A stretch of 64,000 nucleotides of DNA from assembly GCF_900168295.1 (NCBI RefSeq), contig NZ_FVZL01000002.1:516727-580726 (forward strand). The letters run 5' to 3'. Below the pieces are notes generated by a model. The model worked only from the letters and a program-made list of their open reading frames with translations. It was not told the origin of the DNA and ran no database searches. Made by a program: the position numbers and the translations under genes. Below, in pieces: positions 38,407 to 47,506 of the stretch. This stretch comes from Arthrobacter sp. P2b. Its GTDB lineage: Bacteria > Actinomycetota > Actinomycetes > Actinomycetales > Micrococcaceae. Positions within the stretch are counted from its first letter, which is position 1; every line of letters begins with the position of its first letter.

Positions 38407-39828
38407 ATGGCCCTTGTAGCAGGCATCGACAGCTCCACCCAGTCCTGCAAGGTGGTGGTCCGCGACGCGGACACCGGAGTGCTCGTCCGGCACGGCCGCG
38501 CCGCCCACCCCGAAGGCAGCGAGGTCCACCCCGACCACTGGTGGACCGCACTGCAGGAAGCCATCAGGCAGGCCGGCGGGCTGGAGGACGTGGCCGCGGT
38601 TTCCGTCGGGGGCCAGCAGCACGGCATGGTGTGCCTGGATGAAACCGGCAACGTCGTCCGGCCCGCCCTGCTTTGGAACGACACCCGGAGTGCCGGCGCC
38701 GCCGCGGACCTGATCAAGACGGCCGGTGACGGTGACGCCGCTGCCGGTGCACGCTACTGGGCCGGTGCAACCGGCACCGTCCCGGTAGCGTCACTGACCA
38801 TCACCAAGCTGCACTGGCTCGCACAGAATGAGCCGGAGAATGCGGCGAAGGTGGCTGCCGTCTGCCTCCCGCATGACTGGCTCACCTGGCGGCTGATGGG
38901 CTTCGGCCCTGGAAGCGGCGCGGCCGGCCTGAAGGCGCTGGTCACGGACCGCTCGGACGCTTCGGGCACGGGCTACTACTCAAGCGCGGATGAACAGTAC
39001 CTCCCCGAGGTCCTGTCCGCCTCGCTGGGCCACGTGCCGTTGCTGCCGAAGGTGCTTGGCCCGCTGGAACCGGCGGGCAGGACCCCCCAGGGCTGTCTGA
39101 TTGCCGCAGGCGCCGGCGACAACGCGGCCGCTGCATTAGGAGCGGGCGCCGGGCTGGGCGACGTTGTGATGTCGCTGGGCACGTCCGGCACGGTTTTTGC
39201 CGTGTCGGACATCCCGGCAGCCGATCCCTCAGGGCTGGTAGCGGGCTTCGCCGATGCCGCCGGCCACTACCTGCCCCTCGTATGCACCCTCAATGCAACC
39301 CGGGTTTTTGATGCCACCGCAGCGCTGCTGGGCGTGGACCTGCGGGAGTTCAATGATCTTGCGCTCTCCACGGGACCCGGCGCGGGGGGCCTGACCCTGG
39401 TGCCCTACTTTGACGGCGAGCGGACCCCCAATCTGCCCGACGCCACCGGTTCCCTGCACGGCATCACCCGCACCAACTACACGCCCGCCAACCTGGCCCG
39501 GGCCGCCGTCGAGGGCGTTGTCTGCTCGCTGGCGGACGGCCTGGCGGCACTCCAGGACCAGGAGGTAGTGGCCCGGCGGGTCATCCTGGTGGGCGGTGGC
39601 GCACAGTCTCCCGCGGTTCAGGATGCGGCCGCCCGGCTCCTCGGCGTCGCCGTCACCGTCCCGAAGCCGGGCGAATACGTTGCCGACGGCGCTGCCCGCC
39701 AGGCCGCCGCAGCGCTCACCGGGCAGTTCCCCTCCTGGGGGCTGGACGCCGTCGACCTTCCTGCAGGGAAGGACGACGGCGGCGTCCTGGCCCGGTACCG
39801 GCGCTGGGCTGCCCTGCACGGGCAGTAA
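38407..39828 (+). CDS. xylB: Xylulokinase
   Basis: XylB phosphorylates D-xylulose to xylulose 5-phosphate, feeding the pentose phosphate pathway. The 473-residue FGGY-family kinase begins [13 protein letters not shown] (phosphate-loop region), has [14 protein letters not shown] and LLWNDTRS in the first domain, and the second-domain motifs [13 protein letters not shown] and [21 protein letters not shown]. It starts three bases after xylA and is followed by a long hairpin, so xylAB form a closed two-gene operon. No transporter gene is adjacent. Confidence 0.96.
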   Translation: MALVAGIDSSTQSCKVVVRDADTGVLVRHGRAAHPEGSEVHPDHWWTALQEAIRQAGGLEDVAAVSVGGQQHGMVCLDETGNVVRPALLWNDTRSAGAAADLIKTAGDGDAAAGARYWAGATGTVPVASLTITKLHWLAQNEPENAAKVAAVCLPHDWLTWRLMGFGPGSGAAGLKALVTDRSDASGTGYYSSADEQYLPEVLSASLGHVPLLPKVLGPLEPAGRTPQGCLIAAGAGDNAAAALGAGAGLGDVVMSLGTSGTVFAVSDIPAADPSGLVAGFADAAGHYLPLVCTLNATRVFDATAALLGVDLREFNDLALSTGPGAGGLTLVPYFDGERTPNLPDATGSLHGITRTNYTPANLARAAVEGVVCSLADGLAALQDQEVVARRVILVGGGAQSPAVQDAAARLLGVAVTVPKPGEYVADGAARQAAAALTGQFPSWGLDAVDLPAGKDDGGVLARYRRWAALHGQ

Positions 39829-39838
39829 GGCCGTAAAG

Positions 39839-39879
39839 AAGAACAGACCCGGACCGCTGAGCGGTCCGGGTCTGTTCTT
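39839..39879 (+). terminator. Perfect 19-bp hairpin ending xylAB
   Basis: AAGAACAGACCCGGACCGC (39839-39857) pairs exactly with 39861-39879 across a three-base loop, 10 bases past the xylB stop. Like others in this window it has no U-tract to speak of (only TTA follows). Confidence 0.8.
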
Positions 39880-39947
39880 ATGTGGGGCGCAGGCTCCTGC
39901 CGTGACGTAGCAGGAGCCCGCGGTCTGGACAGGACATCCAGAGCGTG

Positions 39948-40787
39948 TCAGGCGTACGGGAGGACCAACTCCGCGTAACGCTCCTTCACTGTGGCCAGGA
40001 CGGTGTTGCCGTCCGTGTCCCAGATGTCCTGATTGAAAATTTCCACTTCGATGTCACCGGTGTAACCGGCATCCCGGACCCAGGTACCGATCGTGGCGAA
40101 GTCCACCACGCCGTCGCCCATGTACCCACGGGAGAGCAGCGGATCCGCGGCGATGGGCATGTTGAAGTCGCAGACCTGGTAGGAGGCGATCCGGTTTTCC
40201 CGTCCGGCCCGTTCAATCTGTGCCTTCAGTTCCGGGTCCCACCAGACGTGGAAGGTATCGACGGCCACGCCCACTGTCGACGCATCGAACGGTGCTGCGA
40301 GGTCCAATGCCTGGCCCAGGGTGGAGATCAGGGCGCGGTCCGCGGCATACATCGGGTGCAGCGGTTCCAGCACCAGCCGGACGCCGTTTTCCCGGGCGAA
40401 CGGTACGAGGTCCGCAAGGCGGTCAGCCACGCGCCGGCGCGCCGCCACCACGTCCTTCTCACCGGGAGCGAGGCCGCCCACCACCAGGAAAAGTTCCCTG
40501 GTGTCGAGTGCTACGGCCTCAAGGATCGCCGCGCGGTTGTCAGCGAGCGCCGCGGCCTGTCCCTCGGCGTCGGCTGCCGTGAGGAAGCCGCCCCGGCAGA
40601 GGGAGGAGACGCGCAGGCCTGCGTCCTTGATCAGGCGTGCAGCCTTGTCCAGTCCGGCTTCCTCCACGCGGTCCCGCCAGGGGCCGATGGCGGGGATGCC
40701 CGCCTTGACGCAGCCCTCGACAACCTGGGCAAGTGTCCACTTCTTGGTGGTGGCGCTGTTGATGGACAGCCGGGAGAAGTCGCTCAT
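39948..40787 (-). CDS. Sugar-phosphate-isomerase/epimerase-like TIM-barrel protein
   Basis: This 279-residue AP-endonuclease-family-2 type TIM barrel (Pfam AP_endonuc_2 style) has the metal-binding pattern of sugar phosphate isomerases: LEPLHPMYAADRAL, AVDTFHVWWDPEL with the catalytic region, SYQVCDFNMPIA and a C-terminal IEVEIFNQDIW. Relatives include inosose dehydratase-like, hydroxypyruvate-isomerase-like and 3-keto-sugar lyase proteins. Its ATG overlaps the DUF993 stop (ATGA), so translation is coupled. Within the operon it probably isomerises or dehydrates an oxidised sugar or polyol produced by the Gfo/Idh enzyme. Confidence 0.82.
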   Translation of the reverse strand: MSDFSRLSINSATTKKWTLAQVVEGCVKAGIPAIGPWRDRVEEAGLDKAARLIKDAGLRVSSLCRGGFLTAADAEGQAAALADNRAAILEAVALDTRELFLVVGGLAPGEKDVVAARRRVADRLADLVPFARENGVRLVLEPLHPMYAADRALISTLGQALDLAAPFDASTVGVAVDTFHVWWDPELKAQIERAGRENRIASYQVCDFNMPIAADPLLSRGYMGDGVVDFATIGTWVRDAGYTGDIEVEIFNQDIWDTDGNTVLATVKERYAELVLPYA

Positions 40788-41998
40788 ACTCCCACTCCGT
40801 TGATGCGCAGGTAGTCGGACATCCGGAAGGCAGCCAGGGCGGGGTCCTTGAGCAGGCCGGCCTGGTCCGCCAGTTCGAACGTCTTGGCGAGGTGGCAGAC
40901 GGAGCGGCCGGAGTGCAGGCCGCCCACCATCTGGAAGCCGGGCTGCTTGCCGTTCAGCCAGGACATGAAGGCGATGCCGGTCTTGTAGTAGAACGTGGGG
41001 GCGCTGAAGATGTGCTTGCCCAGTTCGCGGGTGGAATCGAGGATTTCACGGGCCTTGGCGGCGTTGCCTGCATCGTAGTTCTGCAGGGCCACCGAGGCGG
41101 CCGGGTAGATCGCCGCGAAGATGCCCAGCAGGGCGTCGGAGTGGTGGCTGCCGTCGCCGTCGATAAGCTCCGGGTAGTTGAAGTCGTCGCCTGTGTAGAG
41201 GCGCACGCCTTCAGGCAGCGCCGCGCGCAGGGCCACCTCGTGGCTGGCATCGAGCAGCGAGACCTTGACGCCGTCAACCTTGTCCGCGTTGTCCCTGATG
41301 AGGCCAAGGAACGTTTCGGTGGCGGCGGCGACATCGTCTGAGCCCCAGTAGCCCGCCAGGGCGGGGTCGAACATGGTGCCCAGCCAGTGCAGGATGACCG
41401 GCTGGTCCACTTCCTGCAGCAGGGTGGAGTACACCTTCAGGTAGTCCTCGGGGCCGCTGGCGACCTTTGCCAGGGCACGCGATGCCATCAGGATGACCTT
41501 GGGTCCGGCTTCGCTGATCACGGCGATCTGCTCCCGGTAGGCCTCAAGGACCGCCTTCAGGCCGGCTTCGCCAGTGGGAAGGGAGAGGATGTCCAGCTGG
41601 TCCGTGCCGGCACCGCAGGAGACAAGGTCACGGACGGTCTTGCCCGCCGTGGCCGCGTTCCCGGCGGAAACCACCGATTCAGCTTCCACGCCGGTCCGCT
41701 TGATGAGCTGCTGGGTGGCTGCCCAGTCCAGGCCCATGCCGCGCTGGGCCGTGTCCATGGCGTCAGCAACGCCGAGCCCGTAGGACCACAGCTCATGGCG
41801 GTAGGCCATGGTGGCCTCCCAGTCGAGCCGGGCCGGGGCCCCGGGGGTGTTGTCGGCCAGGACTTCGGGGATGACGTGCGCGGCGGCGTATGCGCGCCGG
41901 GCAGTCAGCGGAGCGGTGGGGCGGGCCCACGTGGTGGCGCCCTGGAGGCGGTACTCGCGGGTGCCGCCGTCGTGGGAAGGAAGGATGAGCGAGGTCAT
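40784..41998 (-). CDS. DUF993 family TIM-barrel protein (dihydrodipicolinate-synthase-like)
   Basis: This 404-residue protein starts at the ATG at 41998 (MTSLILPSHDGGTREYRLQG) and resembles DUF993, a family of aldolase-fold proteins related to DapA/dihydrodipicolinate synthases. Characteristic runs are IAVISEAGPKVILMASRALAK, HWLGTMFDPALAGYWGS, VKVSLLDASHEVALRAALPE with a lysine in the Schiff-base-like position, and YTGDDFNYPELIDGDG. A C-C-bond-cleaving or hydratase role on a keto sugar acid is plausible, but no function is established. The ATG overlaps the preceding gene's TAA (TAATG) and its own TGA overlaps the next ATG, giving tight coupling on both sides. Confidence 0.82.
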   Translation of the reverse strand: MTSLILPSHDGGTREYRLQGATTWARPTAPLTARRAYAAAHVIPEVLADNTPGAPARLDWEATMAYRHELWSYGLGVADAMDTAQRGMGLDWAATQQLIKRTGVEAESVVSAGNAATAGKTVRDLVSCGAGTDQLDILSLPTGEAGLKAVLEAYREQIAVISEAGPKVILMASRALAKVASGPEDYLKVYSTLLQEVDQPVILHWLGTMFDPALAGYWGSDDVAAATETFLGLIRDNADKVDGVKVSLLDASHEVALRAALPEGVRLYTGDDFNYPELIDGDGSHHSDALLGIFAAIYPAASVALQNYDAGNAAKAREILDSTRELGKHIFSAPTFYYKTGIAFMSWLNGKQPGFQMVGGLHSGRSVCHLAKTFELADQAGLLKDPALAAFRMSDYLRINGVGV

Positions 41999-43167
41999 TA
42001 GAGGGTGATCTCCGGGATGTCGATGGTGCGGCGTTCGTCGTTGGATTGCAGGCCCAGTTCGGCAAGCTGGACGCCGCGGGCGGCGGACAGCAGTCCGAAG
42101 CGGTGTTCCCGGCCGGCGACGACGTCGCGGAGGAATTCTTCCCACTGCAGCTTGAAGCCGTTGTCCAGTTCTGCGTTGGCGGGCACTTCCTGCCACTGGT
42201 CGCGGAAGGATTCGGTGACCGGAAGGTCCGGGTTCCAGACCGGCTTGGGGGTGTGGGCGCGCTGCTGGGCGACGCACTTGTTCAGGCCGGCGACGGCGGA
42301 GCCGTGCGTGCCGTCCACCTGGAATTCCACGAGTTCGTCGCGGTAGACGCGGACGGCCCAGGAGGAGTTGATCTGGCCGATGACGTCGTCGCCGGCGGGG
42401 GTTTCGAGTTCGAAGATGCCGTAGGAGGCGTCATCTGCCGTGGCCTTGTACTCCTTGCCGGCCTCGTCCCAGCGGGCGGGGATGTGGGTGGCGGTTTTGG
42501 CGTTGACGCTCTTGACCTTGCCGATAATGCCTTCGAGGACGTAGTTCCAGTGGCAGAACATGTCCGTGGTCATTCCGCCGCCGTCTTCCTTGCGGTAGTT
42601 CCAGGACGGGCGCTGGGCGGCCTGGATGTCGCCTTCAAAGACCCAGTAGCCGAATTCGCCGCGGATGGAGAGGATGCGGCCGAAGAAGCCTTCGTCCACC
42701 AGGCGGCGGAGCTTGACCAGGCCGGGGAGATAGAGCTTGTCGTGGACGACGCCCGCGGTAACGCCGGCTTCCTTGCCGATGCGTGCCAGCTCGATGGCTT
42801 CCTCGAGGGTTTCAGCCGTGGGCTTCTCGGTGAAGATGTGCTTGCCGGCCAGCATGGCCTTCTTCAGGGTGGCAGCGCGGAGGCTGGTCATGGAGGCGTC
42901 GAAGATGACATCCACGGTGGGGTCGTTGATCACGGATTCAAGGTCCGTGGTCCATTCGGCAACCTTGTGCTTTTCGGCGAGTTCGCGGATCTTGGCCTCG
43001 TTGCGGCCCACCAGGATCGGTTCGACCTGGACCTTGGTGCCGTCTTCCAGGGTGAAGCCGCCGGCGTCGCGGATGGGAAGGATGGAGCGCAGCAGGTGCT
43101 GGCGGTAACCCATCCGGCCGGTGATGCCGTTCATGGCGATGCGGATCGTCTTTGTTTCGAAGCCCAT
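41998..43167 (-). CDS. Gfo/Idh/MocA-family oxidoreductase
   Basis: This 389-residue NAD(P)-dependent sugar/polyol dehydrogenase has an N-terminal Rossmann domain (IRIAMNGITGRMGYRQHLL, residues ~7-25) and the family's EKPTAETLEEA at ~95-105, with the conserved Lys of the Glu-Lys-Pro motif. The C-terminal substrate domain contains GMTTDMFCHWNYVLEG with the catalytic Asp and His. It is the first gene of a three-gene operon with DUF993 and the isomerase-like gene. GGAGGA lies five bases ahead of its ATG, and the operon diverges from a LacI regulator over two palindromic sites. It probably oxidises a sugar, inositol or glycoside at a hydroxyl carbon. Confidence 0.88.
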   Translation of the reverse strand: MGFETKTIRIAMNGITGRMGYRQHLLRSILPIRDAGGFTLEDGTKVQVEPILVGRNEAKIRELAEKHKVAEWTTDLESVINDPTVDVIFDASMTSLRAATLKKAMLAGKHIFTEKPTAETLEEAIELARIGKEAGVTAGVVHDKLYLPGLVKLRRLVDEGFFGRILSIRGEFGYWVFEGDIQAAQRPSWNYRKEDGGGMTTDMFCHWNYVLEGIIGKVKSVNAKTATHIPARWDEAGKEYKATADDASYGIFELETPAGDDVIGQINSSWAVRVYRDELVEFQVDGTHGSAVAGLNKCVAQQRAHTPKPVWNPDLPVTESFRDQWQEVPANAELDNGFKLQWEEFLRDVVAGREHRFGLLSAARGVQLAELGLQSNDERRTIDIPEITL

Positions 43168-43208
43168 GTGTCCTCCACGGTGAGTGAGCAGTTTTACTCA
43201 AGCTGAAT

Positions 43209-43226
43209 TGGGAAAGCGCATTCCCA
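43209..43226 (+). promoter_or_regulatory. LacI-type operator 1
   Basis: TGGGAAAGCGCATTCCCA is an almost perfect 18-bp palindrome with the central GCGC typical of LacI/GalR-family sites. It lies 42 bases upstream of the Gfo/Idh start, likely overlapping that promoter, and 114 bases upstream of the lacI-type start. Confidence 0.75.
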
Positions 43227-43258
43227 CTGCATCCATCATGCATCGCAGGAACTTAGTT

Positions 43259-43272
43259 GGCAAGCGCTTTCC
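43259..43272 (+). promoter_or_regulatory. LacI-type operator 2
   Basis: GGCAAGCGCTTTCC has the AAGCGCTT core and flanking GG/CC of a LacI-family operator, with a single mismatched pair. It sits 50 bases (centre to centre about five helical turns) from operator 1, an arrangement suited to looping or cooperative binding by the adjacent regulator. Confidence 0.75.
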
Positions 43273-43339
43273 GAAAGGAACTTCCAACTGCCATAATGTG
43301 GTAACCGCTTTATTGGCTTATCGACGCCCAGGAGTTGCT

Positions 43340-44428
43340 GTGGCTGCAAGTACCCTCACCGAGGTGGCCCGGCTGGCCGGGGTATCCCCCGCCACGGCGT
43401 CCCGTGTCCTGAACGGCTCTGCACGCAAGCCTGGAAAGGACATCGCGGACCGTGTCCGGCAGGCCGCCGATTCGCTTGGTTACATTCCCAACGCGCAGGC
43501 CCAGGGGCTGGCCAAATCGAGTTCCGGCCTCATTGGGTTGATCGTCCATGACATCGCGGACCCCTACTTCGCCGCCATCGCCCGCGGAGTGCAGGACGCG
43601 GCCAGGGAGCAGCGCAAGATGGTCCTGCTCGCCACTACCGGCGGCGCGCCGGCAGAAGAGAAGGAAGCCGTGGCAGCCTTTGCCGCCCGCCGCGCCGACT
43701 CCATCGTGATCGCCGGGTCCCGGTCGTCGCGGACCGAGGACCGGGACGACAATGCCGAACTGGCTGCCGAGCTCGACAGGTACTGCCGCAACGGAGGGCG
43801 GGTGGCCGTCGTCGGTCATCCCGTGGTGGGCGCTTCGGCACTCGAGGGCTACCATGTCATCGCCGTTCCCAACGAGGAACTGGCACGCGCCCTGGCAACC
43901 GAACTGGCCGCCGGCTGGAACGGCGACTTCGTGGTCATCGGCGGTCCGGAAGGCCTCTTTACTTCCGACGACCGGATCCGGGGCTTCCAGGAGGGGCTCG
44001 CCAAGGCGGGACGGGCACCGGCGGAAATCCTGCGCAATTCCTTTAACCGTGCCGGTGGCTACGAGGCGGGCCTCACGCTGGCGGCCCGGATCAAGGGCGG
44101 CCAGGCCGACACGGGCGAAGCCACCGGCCCCAGGCTCTGCATCTTCGCTGTCAACGACGTGATGGCCATCGGTGCCGCCGCCGCGCTGCGCGCAGAGGGG
44201 CTGCGGATTCCCCGGGATGCCACCATCGCCGGTTTTGACGACATCGAGACCCTGCGCGACTTCCGCCCCGCACTCTCCACCGTCCGCCTGCCGCTGGAGG
44301 AGATCGGACGGCTCGCCACCCGGGCCACCGCACCGGGGGCGGACGGCGGGGATGACCACGACGCCGGCCTGCCGCAGCAGATCACCGGCGAGGTCACGCT
44401 CCGCCGCAGCACAGAAGTGGCAGCCTGA
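43340..44428 (+). CDS. LacI-family transcriptional regulator
   Basis: This 362-residue repressor has a helix-turn-helix and hinge at residues 5-60 (TLTEVARLAGVSPATASRVLN, then YIPNAQAQGL) and a periplasmic-binding-protein-like effector domain (GLIGLIVHDIADPYFAAIARGV, VVIGGPEGLFTSDDRI, AVNDVMAIGAAAALRAEGL, IAGFDDIETL). I chose GTG at 43340 because CAGGAG lies five bases upstream; a longer upstream reading lacks a ribosome-binding site. It is divergent from the dehydrogenase operon and followed two bases later by an esterase-like gene. It probably represses both units and responds to a sugar from the same pathway. Confidence 0.92.
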   Translation: MAASTLTEVARLAGVSPATASRVLNGSARKPGKDIADRVRQAADSLGYIPNAQAQGLAKSSSGLIGLIVHDIADPYFAAIARGVQDAAREQRKMVLLATTGGAPAEEKEAVAAFAARRADSIVIAGSRSSRTEDRDDNAELAAELDRYCRNGGRVAVVGHPVVGASALEGYHVIAVPNEELARALATELAAGWNGDFVVIGGPEGLFTSDDRIRGFQEGLAKAGRAPAEILRNSFNRAGGYEAGLTLAARIKGGQADTGEATGPRLCIFAVNDVMAIGAAAALRAEGLRIPRDATIAGFDDIETLRDFRPALSTVRLPLEEIGRLATRATAPGADGGDDHDAGLPQQITGEVTLRRSTEVAA

Positions 44429-44430
44429 CC

Positions 44431-45207
44431 GTGGCTGCCACCCTGACGGCGGTCCCGGCACATTCCGACGCCGGCGGCGCCCGGCCCGCGGTCCTGGTGC
44501 TTCCCGGCGGCGGCTACGCCAGGCAGGCCGGCCACGAGGCGGAGCCGGTAGCCGAGTGGCTTGCGGGGCTGGGCATCCACGCCTTCGTGCTCAGGTACCG
44601 TGTGGCGCCGGACCGGCACCCGGCACCCCTGGAGGATGCCAAGGAAGCCATGCTGCACATCCGCAGCGGCGCACACGGCCTCGCGATAGACCCCGAACGC
44701 GTGGGCGTGCTGGGATTTTCAGCCGGCGGGCACCTCGCGGCTACCCTTTCCACAGCCGCCGTTACCGGCAGCCCGCGCCTGGACGTCCCTGAAGCCGTCC
44801 CGAACATTTCGGTGCTGTGCTACCCCGTGGTGTCCTGCACGGAGGACGTCCACCAGGGATCAGTGGACAACCTCCTGGGCCAGGCGCCGTCGTCGGACAT
44901 CCTGGCGGCCCTGTCCGCAGACCTGCAGGTCACCGCGGAGACGCCGCCGGCGTTCCTCTGGCACACCGCGGACGACGCCGCCGTCCCCGTCAGCCACAGC
45001 CTGCGCTATGCCGGTGCCCTGCTGGGCGCCGGGGTGCCGGCCGAACTGCACGTTTTCCCGGAGGGCCGCCACGGCCTGGGCCTGGCGGCCGGAGAGCCAG
45101 GGGCGGAGCAGTGGCCTGCCCTTTGCGCCGACTGGCTTGCGCGTGCCGGCTGGACGTTCCCCGCCGCTTCCGTTCAGCAGGCGCGTGTGACAGCAGGCGC
45201 GAAGTAG
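44431..45207 (+). CDS. Alpha/beta hydrolase, carbohydrate-esterase-like
   Basis: This 258-residue alpha/beta hydrolase has the nucleophile elbow GFSAGGHLAAT (Gly-x-Ser-x-Gly), an oxyanion segment VLPGGGYARQAGHE, an acid residue in HTADDAAVPVSH and the histidine in PEGRHGLGLA. The architecture and length match the BD-FAE/acetyl-xylan-esterase-like enzymes that deacylate plant-derived sugars. It begins with GTG two bases after the lacI-type stop, so the two are one transcript. There is no secretion signal, so it would act on imported oligosaccharides or metabolites in the cytosol. It fits hemicellulose utilisation alongside xylAB. Confidence 0.82.
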   Translation: MAATLTAVPAHSDAGGARPAVLVLPGGGYARQAGHEAEPVAEWLAGLGIHAFVLRYRVAPDRHPAPLEDAKEAMLHIRSGAHGLAIDPERVGVLGFSAGGHLAATLSTAAVTGSPRLDVPEAVPNISVLCYPVVSCTEDVHQGSVDNLLGQAPSSDILAALSADLQVTAETPPAFLWHTADDAAVPVSHSLRYAGALLGAGVPAELHVFPEGRHGLGLAAGEPGAEQWPALCADWLARAGWTFPAASVQQARVTAGAK

Positions 45208-45245
45208 TACGGAGCCCGGGAGCGTTGCCCCTTTAGAGTTGCCCC

Positions 45246-45953
45246 ATGAGCAATCCGGGCCCGGTGAACCGGGAAGTCCTCGACGCCGTCCGGGCAGCGC
45301 TGCGGGAACGGGCGGACCCCGCCCGTGCTGCCGGCGCGCAGGCTTACATGAAGTCCACCCTGCCCTCGCTGGGTGTGCGGGTACCGGAAGTACGCCGGAT
45401 CGCCGCGTCGGCCGCTTCGGCGGCGCCGTTTGAGTCGGGAGACCAGCTCCGTGCCACGGTACTGGAGCTGTGGCGGACCTCCACTGTCCGGGAGGAACGG
45501 TACGCGGCGATTGACCTGACGGGCAGCCGGCTGGTGGCCAGGGACCTGTACATGCTGCCCGTGTATGAGGAAATCATCCGCAGCGGGGCCTGGTGGGACT
45601 TCGCCGATGGGGTGTCGGGCCGCCTGTGCAACCTGCTGCAGGCCCACCGCCCCGAGATGACCGACGTACTTCTTGGCTGGAGCACCGATGCCGACTTCTG
45701 GGTCAGGCGCGCGTCCATTACCGCGCAACTGAAGGCGAAGGGCAGCACCGACACCGCACTCCTGGCACGCGTGGTTGAGGCCAACCTGGCGGACCCGGAG
45801 TTTTTCGTCCGGAAGGCGATCGGCTGGGCCCTGCGGGAATACGCCAAGACCAACCCTGAGTGGGTGGCCGCCTTCGTTGCCGGCCATGCGTCCGCCATCA
45901 GCCCGCTCTCCCGCCGGGAGGCGCTGCGGCGGATCAACGGGAAGGAAGGTTAG
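45246..45953 (+). CDS. DNA alkylation repair protein (AlkD-like HEAT-repeat glycosylase)
   Basis: This 235-residue, all-helical protein resembles AlkC/AlkD, HEAT-like DNA glycosylases that excise N3- and N7-alkylated purines. Recognisable runs are AQAYMKSTLPSLGVRVPEVRRIA, LWRTSTVREERYAAIDL and WWDFADGVSGR near the middle, and FFVRKAIGWALREYAKTNPEWV in the C-terminal third, with the aspartate and tryptophans that line the DNA face. It stops in a four-base overlap with the convergent MptB-like gene, without a terminator between them. Confidence 0.88.
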   Translation: MSNPGPVNREVLDAVRAALRERADPARAAGAQAYMKSTLPSLGVRVPEVRRIAASAASAAPFESGDQLRATVLELWRTSTVREERYAAIDLTGSRLVARDLYMLPVYEEIIRSGAWWDFADGVSGRLCNLLQAHRPEMTDVLLGWSTDADFWVRRASITAQLKAKGSTDTALLARVVEANLADPEFFVRKAIGWALREYAKTNPEWVAAFVAGHASAISPLSRREALRRINGKEG

Positions 45954-47506
45954 ATGACGGGACGTTCGACGACATTTTCGTTCACCTTCCGGAACAGGCT
46001 CCTGGTCCCCGGGTCCCAGAACACCAGGTACAGGCCGAACAGCAGGCCGGTGAGGGCCGCCGCAACCCGGGCCATCGCCAGCGCAAAACCGAGATCCTCG
46101 GTCTGGAGGTAGGGAAAGACTTCCAGCTGGTCGGAAATGGCGTAGATCATGAAGAACGAAACCACGAAGTAGAGTGCCTTGACCTGCCAGTCGTTCCGGA
46201 TGCCGGTGACGGCAAACAGCGGGATCAGCCACACCACGTACCAGGACTGGATCATCGGAGCCAGCAGGACCACCGCGGCAAACCCCAGCGTCAGGCGCCG
46301 CATCAGCCGGTCATAGTCCCCCCGGAATATCTGCGACGCGACCACGCCCACGGCCAGCAGCTTGCCGGCGTCGAACACCACGTCAGCCAGGACCGCTCCG
46401 TCCAGGCCAAACGAATTGGCCAGCGAGGCAACCACCATGCCGATCAGGCCCACGGGCGCATACCAGATGGAGATGCTTCCCGGGGCGGACAGGCCGTTGA
46501 TCCAGCCAAAGCCGAAGCCGTTGACCAGGCTCATCAGGGCAAGGATGCCCAGGCTCAGCCCGCCTGTCATCGCCCAGAAGACGAACTTCCGTGCCCAGCC
46601 AGCGTCACGTCCCGCCCACAGCAGCCCGATGAAGGGCAGGAAGACGATGGTGATGGGTTTGACGGCAATGGAAAGGGTCACCAGGACCACGCCCCGGATC
46701 ACCCGCCGGGTGGCTGAGTAGTACAGTCCGGCCAGCGCCAGGCCGATCATCAGCGCGTCGTTGTGGACACTGGCGATGAAGTTCGTCAGGAAGAGCGGGT
46801 TCGCCACGGTGAGCCAGAGGGCGCGGTGCGGGTTGACGCCATGCAGTTCAGCCAGCTTGGGGACGTAGATGACGCAAAGGACAATACCTGCCAGCGCCAC
46901 CAGCCGGAACAGCATCACGCTCGCTTCCGGCTGGACATTGGTAACCCATACGACGAACTGTTCGATCCACAGGAACAGCTGGCCGTACGGAACGGGCGCC
47001 TCCGTCCACATCTTGTCCGCACCAAGCTGGAAGTAGTTGGACAGGGCCGAGATGCCGTTTTCGTAGGGGTTGAAGCCTTCCACCATGAGGCGGCCCTGGC
47101 CTATGTACGCGTAGACGTCGCGGCTGAAGAGCGGGACGCTGAACATCATGGGCAGGCCCCAGGCCACCACGGCCATCAGGGTGGCATTCCGCGCCTGGTC
47201 CCCCCAGACCCGCACTTTTTGACCCAGCCGCAGCCAGGCCCGGACCAGGAGCATGCCGCCCACGGCCAGGAGGACGATTGAGAGGGCAACACCCGCCGCT
47301 TCGGCGCGCATCCAAATGAACAGGGGCATCCGGCGAAGTTCCGAGACGGGGGCAAGCCAGCCCACCCCCAGCGAGCCGATGAGCATGAACACGGAGCCCA
47401 CAAAACCGGCGATCAGCGGCGAGCGGGGATTGTCCACCTCTGCACCGCCTGCTGCGGCAGTGGCGGCGGCCGCCAACTCCCCCGTCGCGGGCACAGGCGC
47501 CGTCAT
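45950..47506 (-). CDS. mptB: MptB-like polyprenol-phosphomannose alpha-1,6-mannosyltransferase
   Basis: This 518-residue integral membrane protein has about a dozen hydrophobic segments, among them residues 30-55, 72-98 and 108-130, with many more through to the C-terminus. The loop containing FSRDVYAYIGQGRLMVEGFNPYENG carries the aspartate of GT-C glycosyltransferases. This pattern, and ALWLTVANPLFLTNFIASVHNDALM, fit MptB, which extends the alpha-1,6-mannan core of lipomannan. I chose the ATG at 47506 (MTAPVPATGELA); a start five codons earlier is also possible. It is convergent with the DNA repair gene and divergent from orn. Confidence 0.78.
   Translation of the reverse strand: MTAPVPATGELAAAATAAAGGAEVDNPRSPLIAGFVGSVFMLIGSLGVGWLAPVSELRRMPLFIWMRAEAAGVALSIVLLAVGGMLLVRAWLRLGQKVRVWGDQARNATLMAVVAWGLPMMFSVPLFSRDVYAYIGQGRLMVEGFNPYENGISALSNYFQLGADKMWTEAPVPYGQLFLWIEQFVVWVTNVQPEASVMLFRLVALAGIVLCVIYVPKLAELHGVNPHRALWLTVANPLFLTNFIASVHNDALMIGLALAGLYYSATRRVIRGVVLVTLSIAVKPITIVFLPFIGLLWAGRDAGWARKFVFWAMTGGLSLGILALMSLVNGFGFGWINGLSAPGSISIWYAPVGLIGMVVASLANSFGLDGAVLADVVFDAGKLLAVGVVASQIFRGDYDRLMRRLTLGFAAVVLLAPMIQSWYVVWLIPLFAVTGIRNDWQVKALYFVVSFFMIYAISDQLEVFPYLQTEDLGFALAMARVAAALTGLLFGLYLVFWDPGTRSLFRKVNENVVERPVI

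Noticed and set aside
43184..43340. A start for the LacI regulator at 43184, giving 52 more residues
   Set aside because: The extension lies over the two operator palindromes and has no ribosome-binding site, while GTG at 43340 has CAGGAG five bases upstream and gives the canonical helix-turn-helix start.
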